A DNA stretch of 64,000 nt, taken from Cyclobacterium qasimii M12-11B. Lineage in GTDB: Bacteria > Bacteroidota > Bacteroidia > Cytophagales > Cyclobacteriaceae. The stretch lies in assembly GCF_000427295.1 (NCBI RefSeq), contig NZ_ATNM01000064.1, positions 124,001-188,000 of the forward strand, given 5' to 3'. The first letter of the stretch is position 1. Every line of letters starts with the position of its first letter. Below, piece after piece: positions 43,056 to 51,923 of the stretch. The notes under the pieces were generated by a model that worked only from the letters and a program-made list of their open reading frames with translations, was not told where the DNA came from and searched no databases. A program made the position numbers and the translations under genes.

Positions 43056-43335
43056 CAGTCATAAATATTAAAGTCAGAGATCATGCCACTGTAGGGAGTA
43101 GACACTTCCTCTGTATTATCTTGATATTTGAAGTAATCACTAACCACAAAAACATTGGCGCAGAGCAGCATCACAATAACAGCAGCAACCGCCATCCATT
43201 GGCTAGGTTCCTTTGTTACACCTTTACTTTTCTGATCCTTTATTTTTCTTTAATCTTCAACAAGCCATCTTTAGGAGGCTGGACTTCCTCCATACCTTCC
43301 AGGCTATTCATTATTTTATTTTTCCAGGCTTCCAT
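43055..43335 (-). pseudogene. small single-span anti-sigma (CnrY-like), one-base frameshift
   Basis: An ATG at 43335 opens two bases after the sigma stop. The frame closes after 31 residues (EGMEEVQPPKDGLLKIKEK). One extra A in the sense A5 run (T5 at 43243-43247) instead gives 93 residues with a single membrane span (WMAVAAVIVMLLCANVFVV) and a short periplasmic tail ending in SDFNIYD at a TGA that overlaps the next start. Size, one-span topology and location fit an anti-sigma factor such as CnrY. No named family is recognised. I think the frameshift is a sequence error; it could be a natural truncation. Confidence 0.65.
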
Positions 43336-43337
43336 AA

Positions 43338-43958
43338 TTACTTTGACGTGTTTTTTTGAAATTTCCCTCGTTCAGGATAAAACTTTTCTAATTTATCTCG
43401 CATTGATGCTTTTGCCCTTTGTAAAAGTGACTCAACCGATTTCCTGCTAAGTTTCATTATATCCGCCACCTCTTGCTGTGGCAATCCATCCATCTGCGTT
43501 AAAATAAAAACTGTTTTTTGATTTTCCGTAAGCTCATCCAGTACTTTGAACAAAAGCGTTGCATCTTCAGCATTCTCTAATTTCACTCCGGGATGGACAA
43601 AATCTATGGGTTCAATAACCGTTTCCCCTGTTTCCTTGCTGAAAATCGAAGAAAATATTCCCTTACGCTTTAAGCTATTTTTCTTTCGTAAGAAGTCCAG
43701 GCACTTATTTACAGCAATCCTATAAATCCAGGTACTTACCGAGGCATCGTTTTTAAATTTATCGGCCGAATCAAATAAGGTTACAAAAACGTCTTGAAGG
43801 AGCTCTTCCGCATCTTCCTCGTTTTTTGTATAACTAAGCACAGTTGAATACACCTTTGCTGCATATTTACTATAAAAATAGTCCAGTGGCTTTTCATTGC
43901 CACCTGCCATTTCCATTAGCATAAGGTTTTCATCATTCAACTGTCTTTCCTTTGTCAT
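43338..43958 (-). CDS. ECF sigma-70 factor heading the SCO/YHYH operon
   Basis: 206 residues. Region 2 at ~25-90: YFYSKYAAKVYSTVLSYT, AEELLQDVFVTLFDSADKF, STWIYRIAVNKCLDFLR. A linker of ~40 residues follows, then region 4 at ~130-190: VLDELTENQKTVFILTQMDG, LPQQEVADIMKLSRKSVES. It is the first gene of a tight minus-strand operon (gaps of 2 and 41 bases, otherwise overlaps). It presumably drives its own promoter and is held by the small membrane protein encoded next. It is not part of a SusCD pair, in contrast to the other ECF factor at 31988-32593. Confidence 0.92.
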   Translation of the reverse strand: MTKERQLNDENLMLMEMAGGNEKPLDYFYSKYAAKVYSTVLSYTKNEEDAEELLQDVFVTLFDSADKFKNDASVSTWIYRIAVNKCLDFLRKKNSLKRKGIFSSIFSKETGETVIEPIDFVHPGVKLENAEDATLLFKVLDELTENQKTVFILTQMDGLPQQEVADIMKLSRKSVESLLQRAKASMRDKLEKFYPERGKFQKNTSK

Positions 43959-44033
43959 ATCGTATTAATCCTGGCTAAAATAACGGCAAGCTATAAAAGT
44001 CTTTATCATTGGGTTAGATAAATTTAAAGATTT

Positions 44034-45050
44034 TCATTTTACAAATAGGGTATTGAGTGATTTTTGATGTTGCAATCTTGGGTCTTTAGATTTAATTAGA
44101 ACAGGTCTTTGACCTATAATTTCTTCACATCGTTCAAGCGTTTCATTTTCCAATCTAAACATTGCTTCTTCTGTATAAAAGGTGAGATGGGGAAAAAGAA
44201 TCACATTATCCATTTTATAAAGCATTTTCAGCGGATGATTTTTTTGATTTAAAGGTTCATTGCTGAAAACATCCAAACCAGCTCCAGCAATTTGCCCTTT
44301 TTCCAAGCACTCCAATAAAGCCAACTCATCGATCAACGCCCCTCTGGCTGAATTTATTAGAATTGCTGATTTTCTCAACAACTTAAGTTCCTCTTTACCA
44401 ATAATATGATGTGTCTCTTTGTTCAAAACAGCATGCAAAGAAATGAAATCGCTTTGTTCTAGCAAAGTATCCAATGCATCAATTTTAACAATCCCATTAT
44501 TCAATAGCACTTCCTGAGACTTATAAGGGTCGTAACCAATCACTTTGGCTCGAAAACCCATACCAGCCATTCTTGCCATACTTGTACCTATTCGGCCACA
44601 GCCAATTATGCCCAGTGTTTTCCCTGCTATATCTTGAGACATCCAATGTTGGGTAGGCCAGGCCCAAGAGGAATTTTTCATCGTGTTTTGGATAGCTGGC
44701 ATTTTCTTGGCCAATGCCAGAAGCATTGCAAACGCACCTTCTGCCACCGTTTCTTCAGCATATTCCGGAATATTAACCACTACTATTCCCTTTTTGTTAG
44801 CAGCTTGTATGTCTATTGCATCTATTCCTACTCCATATTTGATTATGGCTTTAAGCTGTTTGGTGGCATTTATTACCTTGGCTCCAATTGTGGTGTAACA
44901 CATCAATAAAACATCACATTTTTCAAGCGCTACGCAAAGGGTTTCTTCAGACACCGTTTCTGGAAGTAAAACCAACTCATGCCCCTGATCTCTTAACACC
45001 TGATCTACCATGGGAAGCTCTAGTTCCATGTCCGTTCTGACTATTTTCAT
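44034..45050 (-). CDS. D-2-hydroxyacid dehydrogenase / C-terminal-binding-protein-like
   Basis: 338 residues. The NAD(H) motif is LGIIGCGRIGTSMAR (~150-165); the catalytic set is Arg in INSARGALID, Glu in the GAGLDVFSNEPLN region and His in FPHLTFYTEEA. The N-terminal substrate domain includes IIKYGVGIDAIDIQAA. Together these fit the D-isomer-specific 2-hydroxyacid dehydrogenase family, in particular the CtbP-like branch with a Phe/His end motif. Cytoplasmic; substrate not deducible (phosphoglycerate, glyoxylate or other 2-keto acid). A lone gene between the sigma operon and the RibD-like gene. Confidence 0.9.
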   Translation of the reverse strand: MKIVRTDMELELPMVDQVLRDQGHELVLLPETVSEETLCVALEKCDVLLMCYTTIGAKVINATKQLKAIIKYGVGIDAIDIQAANKKGIVVVNIPEYAEETVAEGAFAMLLALAKKMPAIQNTMKNSSWAWPTQHWMSQDIAGKTLGIIGCGRIGTSMARMAGMGFRAKVIGYDPYKSQEVLLNNGIVKIDALDTLLEQSDFISLHAVLNKETHHIIGKEELKLLRKSAILINSARGALIDELALLECLEKGQIAGAGLDVFSNEPLNQKNHPLKMLYKMDNVILFPHLTFYTEEAMFRLENETLERCEEIIGQRPVLIKSKDPRLQHQKSLNTLFVK

Positions 45051-45130
45051 ATGTAAAGTATCTTCAGTAAAAAGAATTTACTTCTTTTAAATTGACTAAG
45101 CTAAAATCGCTAGAAATTTAAACTCTTTTA

Positions 45131-45664
45131 TTAAATGCTTAGATCGTAAGTTAAAATTTGTAATCCTTCCTGAAAGGATTCAGTTGAAACAAGTTTTAGC
45201 TTAGCTGCCGTTTTTGATTCTCCAAAAAGTGACTTTCCCTGGCCTAGCACTATGGGATTGACTTTTAATTTGACCTGGTTTATCAAACCATTGTCTAGTA
45301 GCCAGCCTGCAAATTGACCTCCTCCGCATAAGTATACATCCGTATCTGAGTTGCTTATTACGTCTTTTACATTTTTAATTTCCACTTTTGACAGGTGAAC
45401 ATTTGACGCCAAGCCAGGGATTTGAAGATTATTGGAAAAGATGTAATGTTCCATATGCGGGTAAGGAGCTTGACCAGGTTTTAAGCCATACTTGTATCCA
45501 AACTCATAGGTTTTCCTGCCCATAATCACCGTGTTGAACTTCATCAAATCTTCCTGGTATTTAGTTACCCCTTCCCCCTCACTAAGAAACAGGCCAATGT
45601 CATCATTTGGGCCAGAAATGAAGCCATCTATAGAAATAGCTACATAATAGATCAGTTTTTTCAT
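45131..45664 (-). CDS. dihydrofolate-reductase-like protein (RibD C-terminal domain family)
   Basis: 177 residues. LIYYVAISIDGFISGPND at the N-terminus, TVIMGRKTYEFG, and VYLCGGGQFAGWLLDNGLIN are the standard RibD-C/YwjB-type NADPH-binding segments. Stand-alone proteins of this family are cytoplasmic reductases of unknown substrate; they are not the housekeeping DHFR. A separate promoter is likely, since the preceding minus-strand gene (45819-46712) ends 154 bases upstream. Confidence 0.88.
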   Translation of the reverse strand: MKKLIYYVAISIDGFISGPNDDIGLFLSEGEGVTKYQEDLMKFNTVIMGRKTYEFGYKYGLKPGQAPYPHMEHYIFSNNLQIPGLASNVHLSKVEIKNVKDVISNSDTDVYLCGGGQFAGWLLDNGLINQVKLKVNPIVLGQGKSLFGESKTAAKLKLVSTESFQEGLQILTYDLSI

Positions 45665-45818
45665 GATAAAAGATTTAAGTAAACAGATAAGCCAGCTATC
45701 GAATTTAAAGCTTAAATTGATTTAGCATAAAACCTTAAACCCGAAATATGCAATTGCCCTTTTATTACGGGATGGAATCAGAATTCATGAAGACTTTTCT
45801 TTGAAATCAATTCACCAC

Positions 45819-46712
45819 TTATAACACTCTGACTTTATACAATTTCATGTCATTCACTTCCAAGGTATCCTTTGGATTGACAAAATAAATATGGTGTGTC
45901 CACCAACTTATTTCACCTTTAGTATACACAAGCGCTTCTGTTTCGGCATTAAAATTCACTGATTTCACATGCTCCATCCCCTCAAGAGGTGCAAATGGAG
46001 TAAAAATGGAAGTTGATATATCAAATTGCCACACACTATTGGTAGTTGTTAAAAGTAATCGTCGATCACTTGTAAGGAATAGGTCATGACCACTTTCATC
46101 AGGAATTTCCCATTCATTCACTTTCTCTAATTTGGGCTGAGCACTCTCCCAATCAGCTAGCTTGTACTCCCTTAATTGATCAAATCCGAGGGCAAACAAA
46201 CTGTTCTTCTCCTCGTCCCAAACCGCACCATGCCCTGAATAGAGGCTATCCGAATAAAGTATTTCATCTGACTGGTTGACATCATAAAGTCGAATTGCAT
46301 TTCCATTTTCAGCAGTGGAAAGTGCTACAACTATCCTTCCTCCCGGAAGAAAATCTGCAGAATGGGCATTGGGAACATGTGCATAAAAAACAGTTTTCTT
46401 GTCCTTACGGTTTACCAAGGCAACTCCTCCGCTGGAAGAGGTGATTAAAAATTGGTCCTCTCCAACAGGCTTACAATCATCAGTAGTATTAAAATACGCG
46501 TGGTATTCCTTGGGCAAACCCTCAGAAATAGAAGCTTTCCATTCCCACACTTTGACAAGACTATCCTTGTTGGATTTCACCTTATCGAAAACAACAACAT
46601 TTTCATCCCCACAGCCGATTATCTCAAAAGTTTCTGTATTCAACACCGCCGTTTGTTTGTCAGAACAGGAATAGATACAAACAATTAAAAATAGTAAAGA
46701 AAGAAATTTCAT
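45819..46712 (-). CDS. DUF6528 family propeller lipoprotein
   Basis: 297 residues from the ATG at 46712 (KFLSLLFLIVCIYSC, Cys16 lipidated); the upstream start adds eight residues without a benefit. The body is a beta-propeller with repeated strands such as FLITSSSGGVALVNRK, HSADFLPGGRIVVALS, GHGAVWDEEKNSLFALGF and GHDLFLTSDRRLLLTT. DUF6528 proteins are secreted by Bacteroidota and often accompany sugar utilisation, without a known activity. The gene is not next to other carbohydrate genes here. Confidence 0.72.
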   Translation of the reverse strand: MKFLSLLFLIVCIYSCSDKQTAVLNTETFEIIGCGDENVVVFDKVKSNKDSLVKVWEWKASISEGLPKEYHAYFNTTDDCKPVGEDQFLITSSSGGVALVNRKDKKTVFYAHVPNAHSADFLPGGRIVVALSTAENGNAIRLYDVNQSDEILYSDSLYSGHGAVWDEEKNSLFALGFDQLREYKLADWESAQPKLEKVNEWEIPDESGHDLFLTSDRRLLLTTTNSVWQFDISTSIFTPFAPLEGMEHVKSVNFNAETEALVYTKGEISWWTHHIYFVNPKDTLEVNDMKLYKVRVL

Positions 46713-46792
46713 GTTAAAATTGATTTTTAAGTTCAAGCTTAAGCTCCCCTAAAGATAATATAAAGTCGTTTAAAGGATTGATTTGGCTGCCC

Positions 46793-47499
46793 TTAAATTA
46801 TTTTTTCACCGATGATCCCAACCAAAAACCCAAGTATGGCACCCAAAGAAGAGAGGTAATTGTTTTTCAGCTTACTTTTTGGAATAATGTCCTGAATAAG
46901 TAAATATAAAATCCCTCCACTAGCGAAAACCATTAAGTAAGCCGTTAAATCTGGATAATCACTCAAATAAAAATGACCGATCATGGCGCCTACTATGCCT
47001 GAAAAACTTAAAAAAAGAAAATAACAAGGGTTTTACGGATAGTAAAACCGCTCTGAACCAAACCCCTAAATGAATTAAACGCTTCTGGAAGATTTTGCAA
47101 ACCTATAATGACAGCCAGAAGTGTTGCCATTTTCGGATTTATTGCGAAAGTGGCCCCTAAAGCAATGGATTCCGGCACAAAGTCCATCATCATCGCCAAT
47201 AATGTCGCAACTTGTCCACCTTTTTTTGCTAAATACCAATCAATGAGCATAAATAAAATCGCTCCAAATAGGAAGGTACCAACCAAGGGAAACAATTCCA
47301 GTTCTTCCATTCCTTGTGGTACCAACACCAAGGCCAAGGCTGATAATATTATTCCTGCACCAAAGGACATCAGCGCATGGATAATCTCATATTTAATTGG
47401 CTTTTCTTTGATATGATGGTTAAAATAATTCGCCAATAATCCTCCAATAAATACTGTAATTCCTGAAAACCCTGAGAAGAGAATAATTTTTAGCAGCAT
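46793..47499 (-). pseudogene. ZIP family metal transporter, one-base frameshift
   Basis: Piece one (47499 to ~47010) has an N-terminal span and ALMSFGAGIILSALALVLVP, the metal-site helix LLAMMMDFVPESIALGA (ZIP His/Glu motif region) and GLQNLPEAFNSFRG. It breaks at a sense T7 run (A7 at 47010-47016). Removing one T gives FFLSFSGIVGAMIGHFYL and leads straight into piece two, with the last spans (YLMVFASGGILYLLIQDIIP, GAILGFLVGIIGEKII). Corrected length ~235 residues, normal for bacterial ZIP. It would import divalent metal such as Zn. HxxxD/E-type ligands appear as DFVPES and NLPEAF. A sequence error is the likely cause. Confidence 0.82.
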
Positions 47500-47599
47500 T
47501 AAACAAAGTTAATTTATCCACTGAATTTCAATAGAATAAAATCAAAAAAAATCGAAACCAGACCAAAAAAGGACACAAAGACTGTGCGGTTATAGGTGT

Positions 47600-48691
47600 T
47601 TATAAAGGCAAAGGCACATTACAAGACCGCGAAATGGTTTTTAACTGGCCCATAATAATTGGATGAATAGGAATCCCTTCTTTCATTCTGATGGAATAAG
47701 CTTCTCGTTCAGGATCTCCAGGCACTAACACTTTGGCAGCCCCTTCTACAGCTTCGGCATTCCTCATTGTAACAATCCAATGGTCCATACTTTTTTTGAA
47801 GTCTGTCAAGTCCCTAAATCCTTCTATGTCCCAGGCGGTAAAAAAATGGCCAATTCCTTTCCCTACCTGTATTTCAGGCATAGAGGAGTTGATTGCAAAA
47901 GGAGTAGCAAAGGGACCCCAGTTGGCACCACTAAGGACTGCACATAAAATATCAACTGCTCCTGCCAGACAATAACCTTTGTGGCCAGAGCCTTCTTTTG
48001 TGCTCCCTAAAGGCAACAAAGCCCCATCATCGATCATTTCATCAGGACTGCTTGTAGGTCGGCCATTTTTATCAAGACACCAACCCAAAGGCACTTTTTC
48101 TCCTTCCCTTTGGGCAATCTCCACTTTTCCATAGGCCACGGTGCTACTGGCAAAATCAATGACTACTTCTGGCTCCTTAAAAGATGGAAATGCAAAGGCA
48201 ACTGGATTTGTACCCAGCATTTTTTCCTTTCCATTAAATGGGGCTACTCCTTTTGTAGTATTGGTCATGGATAAGCCAATAAAATCTTCCTTCACAGCCA
48301 TTAATGGATAATAACCTGCCGCTCCATAATGATTGGTGTTGCAAACAGCTATGGATCCTGACCCGTGTTGATGTGTTTTCTCTATTGCCAAATCCATGCA
48401 TTTAGGCCCTACGACCAATCCCAAACCATTGTCACCATCTATTGTGGCAACAGCATGTTTTTCTCTGATTACTTTAAGCTTTGGCCTTGGATTTACCCTC
48501 CCGGCTTTAAGCAAATCGAAATACGTTTTTAGTCTGGCTACACCATGAGAATCTATACCATGTTCATCACTGTAGGCCAATACATCTGCTGCCAAAGCAG
48601 CCTCATCAACAGGAACATTAAGGGACTTAAAAACCCTTGTGATAAATTCTCTAAGGGCCAGGTGATGGATATGGATATACGTTTTGGGCAT
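47600..48691 (-). CDS. Ldh family oxidoreductase (malate/L-sulfolactate/ureidoglycolate-type)
   Basis: 363 residues. DEHGIDSHGVARLKTYF near residue 45, ATIDGDNGLGLVVGPKCMD, NHYGAAGYYPLMA, AVAFAFPS-type segment GTNPVAFAFPSFKEP and GSTKEGSGHKGYCL are the typical parts of the Ldh2/MDH2 NAD(P)-dependent dehydrogenase family, which has its own fold unrelated to Rossmann enzymes. The catalytic His lies in DSHGV. The substrate is a 2-hydroxy acid; members act on malate, sulfolactate, ureidoglycolate or 2,3-diketogulonate, and sequence alone does not decide. Confidence 0.92.
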   Translation of the reverse strand: MPKTYIHIHHLALREFITRVFKSLNVPVDEAALAADVLAYSDEHGIDSHGVARLKTYFDLLKAGRVNPRPKLKVIREKHAVATIDGDNGLGLVVGPKCMDLAIEKTHQHGSGSIAVCNTNHYGAAGYYPLMAVKEDFIGLSMTNTTKGVAPFNGKEKMLGTNPVAFAFPSFKEPEVVIDFASSTVAYGKVEIAQREGEKVPLGWCLDKNGRPTSSPDEMIDDGALLPLGSTKEGSGHKGYCLAGAVDILCAVLSGANWGPFATPFAINSSMPEIQVGKGIGHFFTAWDIEGFRDLTDFKKSMDHWIVTMRNAEAVEGAAKVLVPGDPEREAYSIRMKEGIPIHPIIMGQLKTISRSCNVPLPL

Positions 48692-48751
48692 TGCTATTTG
48701 GTTAAAGATGAGCCAGATTATAACTTTAAAATGAATTCAGAATAGGACAAA

Positions 48752-48790
48752 ACAAAAACATCCGGCTAACCTAATGGTCAGCCGGATGCT
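48752..48790 (-). terminator. terminator after the DUF1080 gene
   Basis: CATCCGGCT (48759-48767) pairs with AGCCGGATG (48780-48788) around a 12-base loop. On the minus strand a UUUUGUUUUG tract follows. It lies 40 bases after the DUF1080 stop and separates it from the Ldh-family gene. Confidence 0.82.
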
Positions 48791-48827
48791 ATAACTTGTA
48801 TCTAAATAGGAATTGAATTATCCCCCA

Positions 48828-49456
48828 TTAAGGCAATGGTTTAATCATGATATCTTTGTAATAAATCAAACTTTTAGGATCATGGGCTTGGAGCGCAATT
48901 GTTCCATGGCTTAGTCTTTTACCACTGTCACCAATTTCTCCTCTATCCGTTTTCTCATTGAACTCATTGACCACTTTACCGTTTATTTTAACGGTAATGT
49001 TATCCCCTTGCACAATGATGTGCTGGGTATACCATTCGTTATCTTTTACATATGTTTCTTTTACATCCTTAAAGCTATAAACACTTCCGGTTTTTCTCCA
49101 GTCACCTTGTGTTTGGTTAACCTGTATTTCATAACCTTTGCTCGGCCAATCATCTTTTTTAATTCTGTGTGAACAAAAATACCTGAATTGGCTCCGGGCA
49201 TGGTTTTCACCTGCATTTTTAACTCGAAGTTCTTAAAGTCATGTTTTTTATATTTGCCAGTATAAAACATGTGAGCCCGGGGGCCTTCCACTTTCACCAC
49301 ACCATCTTCAATACTGAATGAATCAGGATTTTCGCTGAAAGACCAACCTTTAAAAGATTTTCCATCAAAAAGCTCCTTCCAACCTTTATCTGCCTTCTGG
49401 GCAGAAACATTTAAGGAGATAAATGCACATATAACAATTGCTATGATTCTTTTCAT
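48828..49456 (-). pseudogene. DUF1080 (3-keto-disaccharide hydrolase-like) secreted protein, one-base frameshift
   Basis: The signal peptide is RIIAIVICAFISLNVSA. Residues ~25-95 match DUF1080: WKELFDGKSFKGWSF and ANSGIFVHTELKK. At a sense A6 run (T6 at 49155-49160) one A is missing. Adding it restores DDWPSKGYEIQVNQTQGDW, the KTGSVYSF segment, WYTQHIIVQGDNITVKI and the end HDPKSLIYYKDIMIKPLP. Corrected length ~209 residues, a normal DUF1080 domain. Such proteins are periplasmic lectin-fold proteins, and some cleave 3-keto-glycosides. The downstream piece alone starts at a non-ATG codon, which supports one gene. Confidence 0.82.
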
Positions 49457-49746
49457 TAGGTATATTTTGGATTATTATTGTTTAAGCGTTCAAATTAATA
49501 CTTTCTTAGGGATATTTCAAGTAGATAAAGTGAATCCCAATTCATTTTTTTTCAACTAAATTATTCCAAACAATTTGATAGCAGAATGAGAAAAAAGGAA
49601 ATAAAAAAGACAATTTTCTCTCTATCATCACTTCTTTTAAAATTAAATTAACTTAGAAAGTAATTACATAACAGTATCCTAAAAAATAAAATTTTTGATT
49701 TCAGATTACTCAGAGTAATTTAGAGAAATTTTTAAAGTAATGTTTT

Positions 49747-50130
49747 ATGAGCCAGGTAGAAAAAACCAGTTATTCCAAGGATGAGCTTTTGGAATTTGAA
49801 TCGCTTATTAATGAAAAACTGACAATCGCTAAAGATGAATTATCTCAGCTAAAGCGTTCACTCAGCAAACAAAATGACGGTGGGACTGAAAACACAGCAT
49901 CCACTTCAAAATTGCTGGAAGATGGGGCAGATACGTTGGAAAGAGAAAACTTGAGCCAGTTAGCTGCCAGGCAGCAGAAATTCATTATCAATCTCGAAAA
50001 TGCTTTAAGGAGAATAAAAAATGGCACTTACGGCGTTTGTGTAGATACAGGTAAACTTATCAGTAAAGAGAGGTTACGAGCTGTTCCACATACAATGCAC
50101 AGTATAGAAGCAAAACTAGGTAAAAAATAA
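49747..50130 (+). CDS. TraR/DksA-family protein with degenerate zinc finger
   Basis: 127 residues. A coiled-coil-like helical hairpin (~10-85: FESLINEKLTIAKDELSQL, NLSQLAARQQKFIINLENAL) is followed by RIKNGTYGVCVDTGKLISKE and RLRAVPHTMHSIEAK. DksA proteins carry a four-Cys finger here; this one has one Cys, the form usual in Bacteroidota. It could bind the RNA polymerase secondary channel and modulate transcription, but without zinc. The Asp/Ala tip residues of DksA are not obvious. scpB begins two bases after the stop, so the genes form one operon. Confidence 0.88.
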   Translation: MSQVEKTSYSKDELLEFESLINEKLTIAKDELSQLKRSLSKQNDGGTENTASTSKLLEDGADTLERENLSQLAARQQKFIINLENALRRIKNGTYGVCVDTGKLISKERLRAVPHTMHSIEAKLGKK

Positions 50131-50132
50131 CA

Positions 50133-50693
50133 GTGGATTATTTACCCCGCCATATTGAAGCCCTGGTGTTTTGTTCTGGGGAACCTCTGGGAATACAGGA
50201 AATTCAAAAATGTCTTGCAGAAATGTTTGAGACTGAAATTCCTATGGCCCATCTTGAGGAAGCCTTAGAGGTGTTGACCCAAAAATACACCTCTGAGGAT
50301 TATTCTTTCAGTTTGGAAAAAATAGCTAGGGGCTATCAATTTTTAACGAAACCAGCTTACCTGAGCAGTGTAGCAATCCTACAAAAACACCAGTCTCAAA
50401 AACGACTTTCCAATGCCCAATTGGAAACCCTGGCAATAATTGCCTACCGCCAACCGATAACAAAATCGGAAATGGAGCAAATCCGAGGAGTTAATTGTGA
50501 TTATTCTGTCCAAAAACTACTCGAAAAATCCTTGGTCGCCATCAAAGGTAAATCTGAAGGACTGGGTAGACCAATAATTTATGGTACCAGTCCAAAATTC
50601 ATGGAATATTTTGGCATCAACGACCTAAGTGAACTCCCACAACCTAAAGATTTTAAGGCTGAAGACAACGAAATAGGAAATCAAACCGATTGA
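50133..50693 (+). CDS. scpB: segregation and condensation protein B
   Basis: 186 residues from a GTG start at 50133, two bases after the DksA-like stop; no ATG is closer. Two winged-helix domains: HIEALVFCSGEPLGIQEIQK (N-terminal) and RLSNAQLETLAIIAYRQPIT followed by KSEMEQIRGVNCDYSVQKLL (C-terminal). GLGRPIIYGTSPKFMEYFG is the hallmark end. ScpB binds ScpA and the SMC ATPase to compact and segregate the chromosome in the cytoplasm. It lies directly upstream of the pseudouridine-synthase gene, the order found in many genomes (scpB-rluB). Confidence 0.95.
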   Translation: MDYLPRHIEALVFCSGEPLGIQEIQKCLAEMFETEIPMAHLEEALEVLTQKYTSEDYSFSLEKIARGYQFLTKPAYLSSVAILQKHQSQKRLSNAQLETLAIIAYRQPITKSEMEQIRGVNCDYSVQKLLEKSLVAIKGKSEGLGRPIIYGTSPKFMEYFGINDLSELPQPKDFKAEDNEIGNQTD

Positions 50694-50730
50694 TTTTAAA
50701 TTTCTATGTTATTTATCCCTTAAATAACAC

Positions 50731-50738
50731 TAAATTTG
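50731..50738 (+). promoter_or_regulatory. TAnnTTTG -7 box for the pseudouridine-synthase gene
   Basis: TAAATTTG matches the Bacteroidota -7 consensus. It lies in the 129-base gap between scpB and the RluB-type gene, 84 bases before the ATG at 50823. No clear -33 TTG is present at 19-21 bases, so confidence is limited. Confidence 0.5.
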
Positions 50739-50822
50739 CACCCGCTTTAAAAAAGGGCAATGCACCTAATAATTAAGCGTTTACATTAGCTTATATTAAT
50801 ACAGCAGAGATGCTGCAAGACT

Positions 50823-51862
50823 ATGAAAAAATTCAATAATAAAACTGGAGATTCTTCCAAAAAATCATGGGGAGACAAAAAAGAGCCAGGAAAACGAACT
50901 TCCTATTCGAAAAAAAAGGACCCCACTGACAAAACGCCTGAAGAAAAAAGCGAATACAAAGGCAGAGGGCGTAACCAAAAACCCATTTTTGGGAAGGTTG
51001 AAGACAAGAACAGAGCGAAAAAACCTTTTAAAAACCATTTTCACCTCTTAAGGCTGGTAAAAATAAAGCAGAAGCCCAACCTGTATACAACCTAAAAACA
51101 ATCCAAAAAACGTCTCAAACGGATTCGGATGAAATTAGACTTAACAAATTCATTGCCAATGCAGGCATCTGTTCCCGAAGAGATGCAGACAAACTCATTG
51201 AAAAAGGAGAGATTTCTGTTAATGGGAGTGTAGTAAAAGAAATGGGGTATAAGGTACTTCGAAAAGACAGGGTGGAATACAAAGGTAAATCCATCCGTCC
51301 CGAAAAGCCCGTTTACATATTACTTAATAAGCCAAAGGATTTTATCACTACAACTGATGATCCATTTGAGCGGAAAACGGTCATGCACTTGGTTGAAAAT
51401 GCTTGTGAAGAGCGTCTTTTCCCAGTAGGAAGATTGGACAGAAACACCACAGGTCTATTGCTTTTCACTAATGATGGAGAACTTTCAGCTAAACTCACTC
51501 ACCCTTCTTATGAGATCAAGAAAATCTATCAGGTAACCTTGGACAAACCCATAGGGAAAAATGATGTTGATGCTATACTGGAAGGTGTAACGCTGGAAGA
51601 TGGCCTCACTGAGGTAGATGACCTTCAAGTGCTTTCCAAGGACAGGATGATTTTAGGCATTGAAATTCACTCAGGCAAAAACAGAATTGTTAGAAGAATT
51701 TTCGCTCACTTTGGATATGAGGTAAATGGACTGGACAGGGTAACCTTTGCTGGATTAAGCAAAAAAGACATCCCAAGAGGGAATTATCGGTTCTTAGATG
51801 AAAAAGAGGTAATTAATCTCAAATTTTTAAATAAAAGAAAAAGTAAAAAGCGACCTATATAG
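50823..51862 (+). pseudogene. RluB/RsuA-type 23S rRNA pseudouridine synthase, one-base frameshift
   Basis: The N-terminal ~70 residues are a Lys/Gly/Ser-rich disordered extension (GDSSKKSWGDKKEPGKRTS), common in Bacteroidota RluB. One A is missing in the A5 run at 51030-51034. Adding it joins KKPFKKPFSPLKAGKNKAEA to the S4 domain (IRLNKFIANAGICSRRDAD, GEISVNGSVV) and then the catalytic domain (PVYILLNKPKDFITTTDD, GRLDRNTTGLLLFTNDGE with the catalytic Asp, SGKNRIVRRIFAHFGYEV). Corrected length ~346 residues. It modifies a uridine of 23S rRNA. The last codons lie inside a terminator. Essential-like neighbours suggest the break is a sequence error. Confidence 0.88.
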
Positions 51863-51875
51863 GTCGCTTTTTTTG
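51845..51875 (+). terminator. terminator overlapping the rluB-like stop codon
   Basis: AAAAAGCGACCTAT (51845-51858) and ATAGGTCGCTTTTT (51859-51872) form a fully self-complementary stem with a T-run behind. The stop codon TAG (51860-51862) lies inside the stem, so the last codons (Arg-Pro-Ile) double as terminator sequence. Confidence 0.85.
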
Positions 51876-51923
51876 TTTCTAGCACGGATTTGGCTATATT
51901 ATTTTAAAATAAATCCTAGCAAT

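Noticed and set aside
43121-43450. Plus-strand frame of 109 codons
   Set aside because: It is antisense to the anti-sigma and sigma genes, whose frames and spacing fit an operon; the plus-strand frame is a shadow.
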